A stretch of 33,239 nt of DNA from JAISGQ01 sp045604965 (GTDB lineage Bacteria > Bacillota > Clostridia > Oscillospirales > Acutalibacteraceae). Numbering within the stretch: position 1 is the stretch's first letter; each line of letters starts with the position of its first letter. Positions 6,744-13,523 of the stretch are shown here, piece after piece. Position numbers and translations under genes: made by a program. The notes beneath the pieces are model-generated. The model was given only the letters and a program-made list of their open reading frames with translations, ran no database searches and had not been told where the DNA came from. The stretch spans positions 1 to 33,239 of the forward strand of contig JAZUPB010000047.1 of assembly GCA_045604965.1 (NCBI GenBank). The letters run 5' to 3'.

Positions 6744-7778
6744 CTATTGGATGAGCATTGCATCGCCAAATGAAAAAAATCTATATCGTTCGTTTACTGC
6801 TTCACGATATGCTGCAAGTGTATTATCGTAGCCTGCAAGTGCACAAACCAACATAATGAGCGTACTTTCGGGGAGGTGGAAATTTGTTATAAGCGCATCG
6901 ATCACCTTAAAAGTATACCCGGGATAAATAAATATATCCGTAAAACCATCAGCTTCATGTAATTTTTCGCCCTCACCCAGTGCGCTTCCGCAAGCCTCCA
7001 AAGTTCGGCAGCTTGTGGTGCCGACAGCTATTACTCTGCCGCCCTCAGCTTTTGTTTTGTTAATAAGCTCTGCTGTCTCTGCAGGAAGGTAATAATGCTC
7101 GGAGTGCATTATATGATCTGTTATTTCCTCTTCCTTCACCGGGCGGAAGGTTCCGAGACCAACGTGAAGGGTAACGTATCCGATCTTTACTCCTTTTGCT
7201 TCTATTTCAGCCATCAGCTCCTTGGTAAAATGCAAGCCCGCAGTCGGTGCGGCTGCAGAGCCCAGTTCACGGGAATATACCGTCTGGTAGCGTTCTTTGT
7301 CCTCCAGTTTTTCGGTTATGTAAGGCGGAAGCGGCATACTGCCTATTTCATCAAGAACGGAGAAAAACTCTCTCTCTGTCTCAAAACGTACGATACGGTT
7401 GCCGTCTTCTCTGACATCAATGACTTCGCCTGTCATAAGTCCATCGCCAAAAACAAATCTTGCGCCTGTTTTTGCCTTTTTTCCGGGCTTTGTTATAGTC
7501 TCCCAGCAATTATCCCCCAAAGGCTTGAGCAACAGAAACTCGTTATGGCCCTCTCTGCCCTCTCGCTGTCCGAATATTCTGGCAGGTATTACTCTGGAAT
7601 CGTTGAGTATGAGGCAGTCACCATCTTTAAGTTCACCAAGTACATCTCTAAAATGGGCATGTTTTGTTTCTCCTGTTTCCTTGTTGAGCATAAGGAGTCT
7701 GGATGCTGTTCTGTCCTCAAGAGGATGCTGAGCTATGAGCTCCTGAGGTAAATCGTATGCAAAATCGCTTTTTTTCAT
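6744..7778 (-). CDS. queA: S-adenosylmethionine:tRNA ribosyltransferase-isomerase QueA
   Basis: The 344-residue product matches QueA over its full length. It has the YDLPQELIAQHPLEDRTASR opening, the AAPTAGLHFTKEL segment, and the C-terminal LITNFHLPESTLIMLVCALAGY signature. QueA transfers the ribosyl part of AdoMet to 7-aminomethyl-7-deazaguanine in tRNA, giving epoxyqueuosine. An AAGGAA site precedes the ATG. The gene is transcribed away from the lysine riboswitch operon and appears single. A QueG-like protein, whose family performs the next step, is encoded about 19 kb away at 26178, with no other queuosine genes between. Confidence 0.97.
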   Translation of the reverse strand: MKKSDFAYDLPQELIAQHPLEDRTASRLLMLNKETGETKHAHFRDVLGELKDGDCLILNDSRVIPARIFGQREGREGHNEFLLLKPLGDNCWETITKPGKKAKTGARFVFGDGLMTGEVIDVREDGNRIVRFETEREFFSVLDEIGSMPLPPYITEKLEDKERYQTVYSRELGSAAAPTAGLHFTKELMAEIEAKGVKIGYVTLHVGLGTFRPVKEEEITDHIMHSEHYYLPAETAELINKTKAEGGRVIAVGTTSCRTLEACGSALGEGEKLHEADGFTDIFIYPGYTFKVIDALITNFHLPESTLIMLVCALAGYDNTLAAYREAVNERYRFFSFGDAMLIQ

Positions 7779-7822
7779 AAATATTTCCTTCCTGACCGCT
7801 GATTATATGGCACAAAACGCAC

Positions 7823-7852
7823 TTGACAGATTTGTCGAAAATGACTTATAAT
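7823..7852 (+). promoter_or_regulatory. Promoter of the lysine biosynthesis operon
   Basis: Consensus TTGACA (7823-7828) and TATAAT (7847-7852) with an 18-bp spacer lie just upstream of the lysine riboswitch. Confidence 0.85.
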
Positions 7853-7873
7853 CATTACAACAAGTAAATTAGG

Positions 7874-8054
7874 AATTCGAATAGAGGCGCGATGTCCAGA
7901 TGAGTATCTTCGGTTAGGCTTGCCGAAAGCCACTGACCCGAAGCAGAAAGGCTGCGTCGCCGAAGGCAGTTGCTTGGCACGCACTGTTCTGGTTTTGCCG
8001 TTTAACAGCGGTACGACTGTCATCATTTTATATGGTGGAGAGCTATCGAAGCTT
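7874..8054 (+). promoter_or_regulatory. Lysine riboswitch (L-box) aptamer
   Basis: The leader has L-box elements in order: ATAGAGGCGCG near the 5' side, AGTA, GTCGCCGAAG, a CTGG segment, then GACTGTCA and GGAGAGCTAT closing the P1 stem (about 7876-7884 with 8043-8050). It lies between a strong promoter and a terminator ahead of asd-dapA-dapB, genes of the lysine pathway, which fits feedback control by lysine. Exact ends are approximate. Confidence 0.93.
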
Positions 8055-8094
8055 TTACGTTGTTTTCAACGTCTCTTATTATATTAAAATGATG

Positions 8095-8119
8095 ACCGGT
8101 ATTCAAGCCGGTTTTTTTG
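8095..8119 (+). terminator. Riboswitch-controlled terminator
   Basis: ACCGG (8095-8099) pairs with CCGGT (8108-8112), followed by seven further T's. It lies between the lysine aptamer and asd and would be formed when lysine is bound. A further ACGTTG/CAACGT hairpin just upstream (8057-8072) may be part of the antiterminator switch. Confidence 0.85.
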
Positions 8120-8148
8120 TTTATTTATCCTTTTGGAGGTTGATAATT

Positions 8149-9225
8149 ATGAAATCGTACAATGTAGGTATCATCGGCGCAACAGGTATGGTCGGTCAGA
8201 GACTGGCTACTCTGCTCGAAAATCATCCCTGGTTCAAGGTCACTGCTCTCGCAGCAAGCGCACGCTCTGCAGGCAAGACTTACCGCGAAGCTGTCGGCAG
8301 CCGTTGGGTTATGAAAACACCTATGCCCGAGGCTATGGCAGATCTCACTGTCTATGACGCTACTGCTGACATCGACAAAATCGTATCTCTCGTTGATTTT
8401 GTTTTTTGCGCAGTTGATATGAAGAAAGATGAAATCAAGGCTCTCGAGGAAGCTTATGCAAAGCGCGAGTGCCCTGTTATGTCCAACAACAGTGCTCACC
8501 GTATGACTCCCGACGTTCCTATGCTCGTTCCCGAGCTTAATCCCGAGCACGCTGAGATCATAAACGCTCAGAGAAAGCGTCTCGGCACAAAGCGCGGATT
8601 TATCGCAGTTAAGTCCAACTGCTCCATCCAGAGCTATGTTCCCGCCCTTCACCCTCTCCGCCAGTTTGGCATTGAGCAGGTTCTCGCCTGCACCTATCAG
8701 GCAATCTCCGGCGCTGGCAAGACCTTCGAGCGCTGGCCTGAGATGGTTGACAACCTTATCCCCTTTATCGGCGGCGAAGAAGAAAAGAGCAACATCGAGC
8801 CTCTCAAGGTTTGGGGTAAGATCGAAAACGATCAGATCGTTCTCGACACCGAGACTCAGATCACTTCTCAGTGTCTGAGAGTTCCCGTTTCTGACGGTCA
8901 CACTGCTGCTGTTTTTGTAAAGTTTAAGAACAAGCCCACCATTGAGCAGATCAAGGAGCTCTGGGCAAATTATGCAGGCAGACCTCAGGAGCTTGAGCTT
9001 CCTCACGCACCGAAGCAGTTCCTCAACTACTTCGAAGAAGAGAACCGTCCTCAGGCTAAGCTCGACAGAGAGCTCGAAGGCGGTATGGCTATCTCTATCG
9101 GCAGACTCCGTGAGGATACCCAGTATGACTACAAGTTTGTATGTCTTTCCCACAACACTCTCCGCGGCGCTGCAGGCGGCAACGTCCTTATGGCAGAGCT
9201 TCTCTGCGCTGAGGGTTGGATCTGA
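8149..9225 (+). CDS. asd: Aspartate-semialdehyde dehydrogenase
   Basis: The 358-residue enzyme reduces aspartyl phosphate to aspartate semialdehyde with NADPH, feeding the lysine/diaminopimelate and threonine-methionine branches. The N-terminal GIIGATGMVGQRL is the NADP-binding loop. C158 (KSNCSIQSY) is the catalytic cysteine, and H251 (SDGHTAA) is the likely acid/base. The sequence is of the archaeal/fungal type rather than the E. coli type, judging from RWPEMVDNLIPFIGGEEEKS. The ATG at 8149 is chosen for its TTGGAGG site; the frame is open further upstream but that runs through the riboswitch. It is first in an operon with dapA (21-bp gap) and dapB. Confidence 0.96.
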   Translation: MKSYNVGIIGATGMVGQRLATLLENHPWFKVTALAASARSAGKTYREAVGSRWVMKTPMPEAMADLTVYDATADIDKIVSLVDFVFCAVDMKKDEIKALEEAYAKRECPVMSNNSAHRMTPDVPMLVPELNPEHAEIINAQRKRLGTKRGFIAVKSNCSIQSYVPALHPLRQFGIEQVLACTYQAISGAGKTFERWPEMVDNLIPFIGGEEEKSNIEPLKVWGKIENDQIVLDTETQITSQCLRVPVSDGHTAAVFVKFKNKPTIEQIKELWANYAGRPQELELPHAPKQFLNYFEEENRPQAKLDRELEGGMAISIGRLREDTQYDYKFVCLSHNTLRGAAGGNVLMAELLCAEGWI

Positions 9226-9246
9226 TTTTAAATCGGAGGTAATTTT

Positions 9247-10134
9247 ATGAAGAACACAATTTTCACCGGTGCCGGTGTCGCACTGGTCACTCCTTTCAAT
9301 GACGATTTTTCTATAAACTATGATTGTCTCGAGAAGCTCATTGAGATGCAGATCGAGGCAGGTACCGATTCTATAATTACCTGCGGTACCACCGGTGAAG
9401 GCTCCACTCTCAGCAGAGAAGAGCACGTTGCCGTTATGAAGAGAACCATTGAGATCGTAAATCACAGAGTACCTGTTATTGCAGGTACAGGCAGCAACGA
9501 CACTGCTTTTGCAATTGAGCTTACCAAGGAAGCTCAGGAAATGGGTGCTGATGCATCACTGCAGATCACTCCTTACTACAACAAGACTTCCCAGAAGGGT
9601 CTTATCGCTCACTTCTCAGCTATAGCTAATGCCTGCTCTATGCCTATGATCCTTTATTGTGTTCCCGGCAGAACCGGCGTTAACATTCTTCCTGAGACCT
9701 GCAAGGCTCTTTCCGAGCTTCCCAATGTTGTTGCTGTTAAGGAAGCATCCGACAATATTTCTCAGGTCACTGCTATCGCCCGTCTTTGCGGTGATGATCT
9801 CGACATCTATTCCGGCTGTGACGATCTTATCCTGCCTATTATGGCATGCGGCGGCAAGGGCGTTATTTCCGTTCTTTCCAACGTTGCTCCCAAGGTTGCT
9901 CACGATATCGCTGCTCTCTATCTCGAGGGTAAGACCGATGAATCCAGAAAGCTTCAGCTTGAGTACTTCGATCTTTGCAAGGCTCTGTTCTGGGATGTCA
10001 ACCCCATCCCCGTAAAGGCTGCAATGAATATGATGGGCCTTGAGGTCGGTCCCTGCCGTCTGCCCCTTGTTGAAATGGACGACGACAAGAAGGCTGCACT
10101 TTACAAGGTTCTTGAAGCTCATTCTCTGGTATAA
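9247..10134 (+). CDS. dapA: 4-hydroxy-tetrahydrodipicolinate synthase
   Basis: This 295-residue class I aldolase condenses pyruvate with aspartate semialdehyde. The Schiff-base lysine is K165 (VAVKEAS). The triad-type residues T48/T49 (CGTTGEG) and Y137 (ILYCVPGRTG) are visible, with R142 positioned to bind the substrate carboxylate. Length is usual for the family. It starts 21 bp after asd with an AATCGGAGG site and uses the same bias toward C-ending codons as asd. It is controlled with asd by the upstream lysine riboswitch. Confidence 0.97.
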   Translation: MKNTIFTGAGVALVTPFNDDFSINYDCLEKLIEMQIEAGTDSIITCGTTGEGSTLSREEHVAVMKRTIEIVNHRVPVIAGTGSNDTAFAIELTKEAQEMGADASLQITPYYNKTSQKGLIAHFSAIANACSMPMILYCVPGRTGVNILPETCKALSELPNVVAVKEASDNISQVTAIARLCGDDLDIYSGCDDLILPIMACGGKGVISVLSNVAPKVAHDIAALYLEGKTDESRKLQLEYFDLCKALFWDVNPIPVKAAMNMMGLEVGPCRLPLVEMDDDKKAALYKVLEAHSLV

Positions 10135-10155
10135 TAAATTAAACCTCACTGTGTG

Positions 10156-10176
10156 ACTGAAATCCTTGATTTCAGT
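10156..10176 (+). other. Intergenic hairpin between dapA and dapB
   Basis: ACTGAAATC (10156-10164) and GATTTCAGT (10168-10176) form a 9-bp perfect stem with loop CTT. No T-run follows. Confidence 0.6.
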
Positions 10177-10193
10177 GTCTGAGATAACATTGA

Positions 10194-10229
10194 ATCATAC
10201 CCCAAAGGCATTTGCCTTTGGGGTATGAT
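10194..10229. repeat. Long perfect palindrome upstream of dapB
   Basis: Bases 10194-10210 are the exact reverse complement of 10213-10229, a 17-bp perfect arm with only TT between. It is followed by ATATAAATC, not a T-run. It lies 28 bp before dapB, inside the operon, and could set dapB expression or mRNA stability or be an interspersed palindromic repeat. Confidence 0.85.
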
Positions 10230-10257
10230 ATAAATCTCTATCGAGAGGACGTTTTAA

Positions 10258-11010
10258 ATGACTAAGATTATCCTTTGCGGATGCAACGGAAAAATGGGTC
10301 ACGCTATCAGCAAGCTTGTTGAGGAGCGCGATGACTGCGTTATCGTTGCAGGTGTTGACTCCCGTACCGACTGTCTTTGCGGCTACCAGGTTTACAGCAG
10401 TATTTCCGACATTTCTGTTGAAGCTGATGCTATAGTTGATTTTTCTCATCCGTCCCTGCTTGCTTCTATTCTTGAGTATGCTCTCGAAAAGAAGCTCCCT
10501 GTTGTAATGTGCACTACCGGTCTTTCCGATGCTCAGGTTGATGACCTTAAGGCAGCCGCACAGCAGATACCCGTTTTCTATTCGAGAAATATGTCTCTTG
10601 GAATCAATCTGCTTATTGCTCTTGCACGCAAGGCTACCGCTATTCTCGGCGAAAACTTTGACATAGAGATAGTCGAAAAGCATCACAATCTCAAGATCGA
10701 TGCTCCAAGCGGCACTGCTCTTATGATTGCTGACGCTATCTCCGAAGAGCGCTCTATACCCTCCCGTTATGAGTTTGACCGCCACAGTGTACGCCGCAAG
10801 CGCGAAAAGGAAGAAATCGGCATCCACGCTATTCGAGGCGGTACTATCGTCGGTGAGCACGATGTCATCTTCGCAGGTCACGATGAAGTTCTTACTCTCT
10901 CCCACTCTGCAGGTTCAAAAGGCGTCTTTGCTGCAGGTGCTGTAAATGCCGCTATATTTATGAAAGGGCAGGGAGCAGGACTTTACGATATGAATGATAT
11001 GATTGGATAA
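10258..11010 (+). CDS. dapB: 4-hydroxy-tetrahydrodipicolinate reductase
   Basis: The 250-residue product reduces the DapA product to tetrahydrodipicolinate with NAD(P)H. The nucleotide-binding loop is GCNGKMG (residues 8-14). The signature EKHHNLKIDAPSGTA begins at E140, with H142/H143 and K146 as the catalytic residues. It lies 123 bp after dapA with two hairpins in the gap. An intrinsic terminator follows directly, so asd-dapA-dapB is the whole unit here; the later lysine genes are elsewhere. Confidence 0.97.
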   Translation: MTKIILCGCNGKMGHAISKLVEERDDCVIVAGVDSRTDCLCGYQVYSSISDISVEADAIVDFSHPSLLASILEYALEKKLPVVMCTTGLSDAQVDDLKAAAQQIPVFYSRNMSLGINLLIALARKATAILGENFDIEIVEKHHNLKIDAPSGTALMIADAISEERSIPSRYEFDRHSVRRKREKEEIGIHAIRGGTIVGEHDVIFAGHDEVLTLSHSAGSKGVFAAGAVNAAIFMKGQGAGLYDMNDMIG

Positions 11011-11019
11011 ATTTCAACA

Positions 11020-11060
11020 AAGCACACTTGATTTGCAATCAAGTGTGCTTCTTATTTTAT
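11020..11060 (+). terminator. Terminator of the asd-dapA-dapB operon
   Basis: A perfect 14-bp stem (11020-11033 with 11037-11050, loop TGC) is followed by CTTATTTTAT. Confidence 0.9.
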
Positions 11061-11067
11061 CACCTGT

Positions 11068-11304
11068 TTATCCAAAATCGTGGCGATTTCCTTTATAACC
11101 GCCTGTTTCCTCAAATACCTCAATTATCTTTTCAATTTTTTTAAAACATTCAGGATCGTCAAGGCTGTCATCATCGATGATGGTCTTGATTTTTTGTAAT
11201 GCTGCAAAACACCGCATTTCCACCATTTGTTTTATATCAAGATCAATTTTAATGTCTATTTTTTCTATTAAAATTTGTAGCAGTATTTCCTTGTATAAAT
11301 CCAT
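11068..11304 (-). CDS. Conserved small acidic protein, 78 aa
   Basis: The 78-residue protein has a helical N-terminus (MDLYKEILLQILIEKIDIKI), an ALQKIKTIIDDDSLDDPECF segment, and the end GGYKGNRHDFG. I remember this pattern, with a terminal RHDFG, as a family of uncharacterised small proteins in gut Clostridia; its function is unknown to me. It has an AGGAGG site and a consensus promoter. It is divergent from a small XRE gene whose product may control it. Confidence 0.75.
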   Translation of the reverse strand: MDLYKEILLQILIEKIDIKIDLDIKQMVEMRCFAALQKIKTIIDDDSLDDPECFKKIEKIIEVFEETGGYKGNRHDFG

Positions 11305-11323
11305 ATGATCAACCTCCTTGTAT

Positions 11324-11379
11324 GGGGATTATATCCCCTTAATAAACAAGATTATAACCCCCATAATAATTGTTGTCAA
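11324..11379 (-). promoter_or_regulatory. Consensus promoter with inverted operator motif
   Basis: On the minus strand TTGACA (11374-11379) and TATAAT (11351-11356) are separated by 17 bp. TATGGGGATTATA at 11321-11333 recurs as its inverse, with one change, at 11353-11365 over the -10. The first copy also forms the perfect palindrome GGGGATTATATCCCC (11324-11338). The divergent XRE protein is a natural candidate to bind here. Confidence 0.75.
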
Positions 11380-11395
11380 TCTGGGGGGCGATCAA

Positions 11396-11596
11396 ATGAT
11401 AATTTATGATAAACTCTGGGAAACAATGAAGGAAAAAGGTGTTTCCACCTATCAACTCAGAGAAAAATGCGGTATTGATAGCAAGACTATCAGACGGCTT
11501 CGCGCAAATGATAATATTGAAACTAAAACTTTGAATAAACTTTGTGCCGCCCTTGACTGCACCCTTGATGAAATTGCAGAGTATATCAAGGATTGA
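11396..11596 (+). CDS. Small XRE-family transcription regulator, 66 aa
   Basis: The ATG at 11396 is preferred over an upstream in-frame ATG at 11318 because a GGGGGG-type site lies seven bases before it and the longer version would run through the operator region. The 66-residue product is one helix-turn-helix domain: MIIYDKLWETMKEKGVSTYQ, then LREKCGIDSKTIRRLRAN as recognition helix, then LNKLCAALDCTLDEIAEYI. It probably regulates itself and the divergent small gene. Confidence 0.88.
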   Translation: MIIYDKLWETMKEKGVSTYQLREKCGIDSKTIRRLRANDNIETKTLNKLCAALDCTLDEIAEYIKD

Positions 11597-11628
11597 TTTT
11601 ATTGCCGTCTTATTCACAAGATAATCTT

Positions 11629-11660
11629 AAAAAGCGAGTGTGTTTCCACACTCGCTTTTT
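11629..11660. terminator. Bidirectional terminator
   Basis: AAAAAGCGAGTGTG (11629-11642) pairs with 11647-11660 over 14 bp, with T-runs on both sides. It is shared by the convergent XRE and GNAT genes and overlaps the stop of the latter. The same GCGAGTGTG core recurs in the terminator at 12154-12183. Confidence 0.9.
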
Positions 11661-12123
11661 ATTTTTCACTTTCTTTTATCATCATATCATAGCACAGGAA
11701 ATCACCGTACGGTGCATTGATAACGTGAGATTCTGTTATACGAAATCCTCGTTTCAGATATATATTCTTGGCAGGCAGTGATGCGTGCAGGATTATTTCA
11801 CTGTATTTTTCTAAAATTGCATTTTCTGAAAATTCAAGCAGTTCACGACCGTAGCCTCTCCCCTGATATTCAGGAAGGACAAACAATCTGCCTATCTCAT
11901 TTTCATTAAGGGTGACTGTCCCCACTGCATTTGCCTCTGTATCAACACACAGAAAGACCTTTTCATTCTTAATGTCACTGAGAATATTCTCATCATTATG
12001 ATGTGCCAGAAAAAACTCAACCGCTCCCTTTGGATAATAATGCGGATATATGGCATTTATAGTCTCTGCCGTGATTTTCTTTACAATAAAGAAATCTGCC
12101 TCGTTCGCTTTTCTTATACTCAT
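11659..12123 (-). CDS. GNAT-family N-acetyltransferase
   Basis: The 154-residue protein has the complete GNAT fold pattern. MSIRKANEADFFIVKKI forms the first strand and helix. GRLFVLPEYQGRGYGRELLEF carries the acetyl-CoA pyrophosphate loop (Q-x-x-G-x-G). NIYLKRGFRITE is the usual motif B. The substrate cannot be told from the sequence. It is monocistronic, enclosed by two terminators that share the same stem core. Confidence 0.93.
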   Translation of the reverse strand: MSIRKANEADFFIVKKITAETINAIYPHYYPKGAVEFFLAHHNDENILSDIKNEKVFLCVDTEANAVGTVTLNENEIGRLFVLPEYQGRGYGRELLEFSENAILEKYSEIILHASLPAKNIYLKRGFRITESHVINAPYGDFLCYDMMIKESEK

Positions 12124-12153
12124 ATATTCAACCCCTTTTAGGCTATTTTATTA

Positions 12154-12183
12154 AACAGCGAGTGTGGAAACACACTCGCTGTT
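12154..12183 (-). terminator. Terminator of the cohesin-like gene
   Basis: AACAGCGAGTGTG (12154-12166) pairs with 12171-12183 over 13 bp, loop GAAA. On the minus strand it is followed by TTTAATAAAAT, a weak tail, just after the gene at 12199 ends. Confidence 0.75.
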
Positions 12184-12198
12184 CTGCATTATATTGAC

Positions 12199-13407
12199 TT
12201 ATCTTCTTCTGAGGATTGTGTCCATATCGTCGTCAAAGTCGTCTCCGAACCCGTCATCGTCGAATTCATCATCGCTGAAGCTGAAATCAAATGCTGAATC
12301 GGCCTTTTGGTTCTTTGCCGCTGATTCCATATCAAAAGATCCGAATCCGTCGTCATCTCTTACGTCTGTTCTTCCAGCATAGTCCTTCGGGAAGAATGTG
12401 CCGGGGAATCCTCTGTCATCTTCATCGACCTCGCTGAAAACAGATGGAATCTCTGTTTCAGGCTCTTCAGCTTCCTCAAAGGAAGGCTTATCGTTATATT
12501 TGTCAAAGAAATCTGAGCCTATGCTCACTTCGCTGGCTCTTCCGAAATATGAAGTATCAAAATAGCTGTCGTCCTCATCGTCTGCAAGTGCAGGCTTGCG
12601 CATAGGCTGCGGCTTTTTCTTAGTAAAGGTGGGAAGCTCTTCGTCATCCTCGTCCTCAATGTCGTCATCGTATCTTCTGCGTGCAACATCAGAGCCGATT
12701 CTATTTTCACATATCTTGTAGCCAAGCACCAGTCCGCCGCCAAATGCGAGCAAAATCAGCACTATTGCCCAGAAAACAGGGAGTCCTGTTTTTTTCACAA
12801 CAGTCACGTTGCTTGTGACCTCTTCCTCTTCGTCACCTGTAACACCGGTAACTATATCGGAATAGTCGGAATCGCTTGCCGGTTCTCCGACAAAGGGAAT
12901 GTCAGCTATATTGATTGCCTTAGGATACATCGGAGCTGTCTGTCTTGCCGTTGAGGCACCTGTAGTATTTTTACCCGTACAAGCTTTTACATTTCCCTCA
13001 AAGCTCGTTTCTCCGCCGGGCGCACCCTCAAGGACCGTAAATTTTACTCGAATGATGTTAACCGAATTAAGTGTGGAATTCTTGCCCTCCGGATTTGTAT
13101 AGGACAGTGTCAGCACACCATTTGATGCACTTCCCGAACAACCGTCCTCACTGAACGCCTGATCGCTGTATACGAGCACGTCTGCATTATAGCCTATCTC
13201 AAGAATAAAGCTGTCATAACCGTTTGAGGTCTTGGTGGTTATTACCACTTCCAGCTCAACAGTATCGCCGGGCGCAAATTCCTTTGCACTATCGGTCACA
13301 GGACGAAGTGTAAAGTCTATATCAGCTGCCGCAAATACGGTAAATGAGCACGCCATTACGGCAATAGCAAAGGTGATGATAAATGCAATCGCTTTTTTCA
13401 GCTTCAT
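12199..13407 (-). CDS. Membrane-anchored cohesin-fold protein with acidic cytoplasmic tail
   Basis: Residues 1-28 form a signal peptide (basic MKLKK, hydrophobic core, cleavage near VFAAA). Residues 29-167 look like a cohesin/carbohydrate-binding beta sandwich: FAPGDTVELEVVITTKTSNG, a YDSFILEIGYNADVL strand pair, VNIIRVKFTVLEGAPGG. An acidic linker precedes a transmembrane helix (about 209-230). The remaining 170 residues are very rich in Asp/Glu with Phe/Gly repeats and probably disordered. The topology puts the cohesin-like domain outside and the acidic tail inside. Cohesins bind dockerins or sugars; the ligand here is unknown. It has its own promoter. Confidence 0.8.
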   Translation of the reverse strand: MKLKKAIAFIITFAIAVMACSFTVFAAADIDFTLRPVTDSAKEFAPGDTVELEVVITTKTSNGYDSFILEIGYNADVLVYSDQAFSEDGCSGSASNGVLTLSYTNPEGKNSTLNSVNIIRVKFTVLEGAPGGETSFEGNVKACTGKNTTGASTARQTAPMYPKAINIADIPFVGEPASDSDYSDIVTGVTGDEEEEVTSNVTVVKKTGLPVFWAIVLILLAFGGGLVLGYKICENRIGSDVARRRYDDDIEDEDDEELPTFTKKKPQPMRKPALADDEDDSYFDTSYFGRASEVSIGSDFFDKYNDKPSFEEAEEPETEIPSVFSEVDEDDRGFPGTFFPKDYAGRTDVRDDDGFGSFDMESAAKNQKADSAFDFSFSDDEFDDDGFGDDFDDDMDTILRRR

Positions 13408-13460
13408 TTTATTGATCCCACTTTCGGAAGAAAATAGATTTATCCATTGTATTTTGGGTG

Positions 13461-13489
13461 ATTATAGCACAAAAAAGTGCTGATAACAA
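13461..13489 (-). promoter_or_regulatory. Promoter with palindromic spacer for the cohesin-like gene
   Basis: On the minus strand TTGTTA (13484-13489) and TATAAT (13461-13466) are 17 bp apart, with TG just before the -10. The inverted repeat AGCAC-AAAAAA-GTGCT (13466-13481) fills the spacer, a good place for a repressor. Confidence 0.7.
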
Positions 13490-13523
13490 CATTATGTCTG
13501 ATGATTCTTAAATTGTTTACAGA

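Noticed and set aside
8032..8148. N-terminal extension of asd by 39 codons
   Set aside because: It would translate the end of the riboswitch and its terminator; the ATG at 8149 has a strong ribosome binding site and gives the family's usual start.
8125..9465. A 446-codon open frame on the minus strand opposite asd
   Set aside because: It is the antisense of a clear asd gene with strong codon bias, has no recognisable domain and no ribosome binding site, and runs over the riboswitch-asd and asd-dapA junctions.
11068..11596. Toxin-antitoxin pair
   Set aside because: The two genes are divergent rather than in one operon, and the 78-aa protein does not resemble any toxin family I know; a regulator with its target is simpler.
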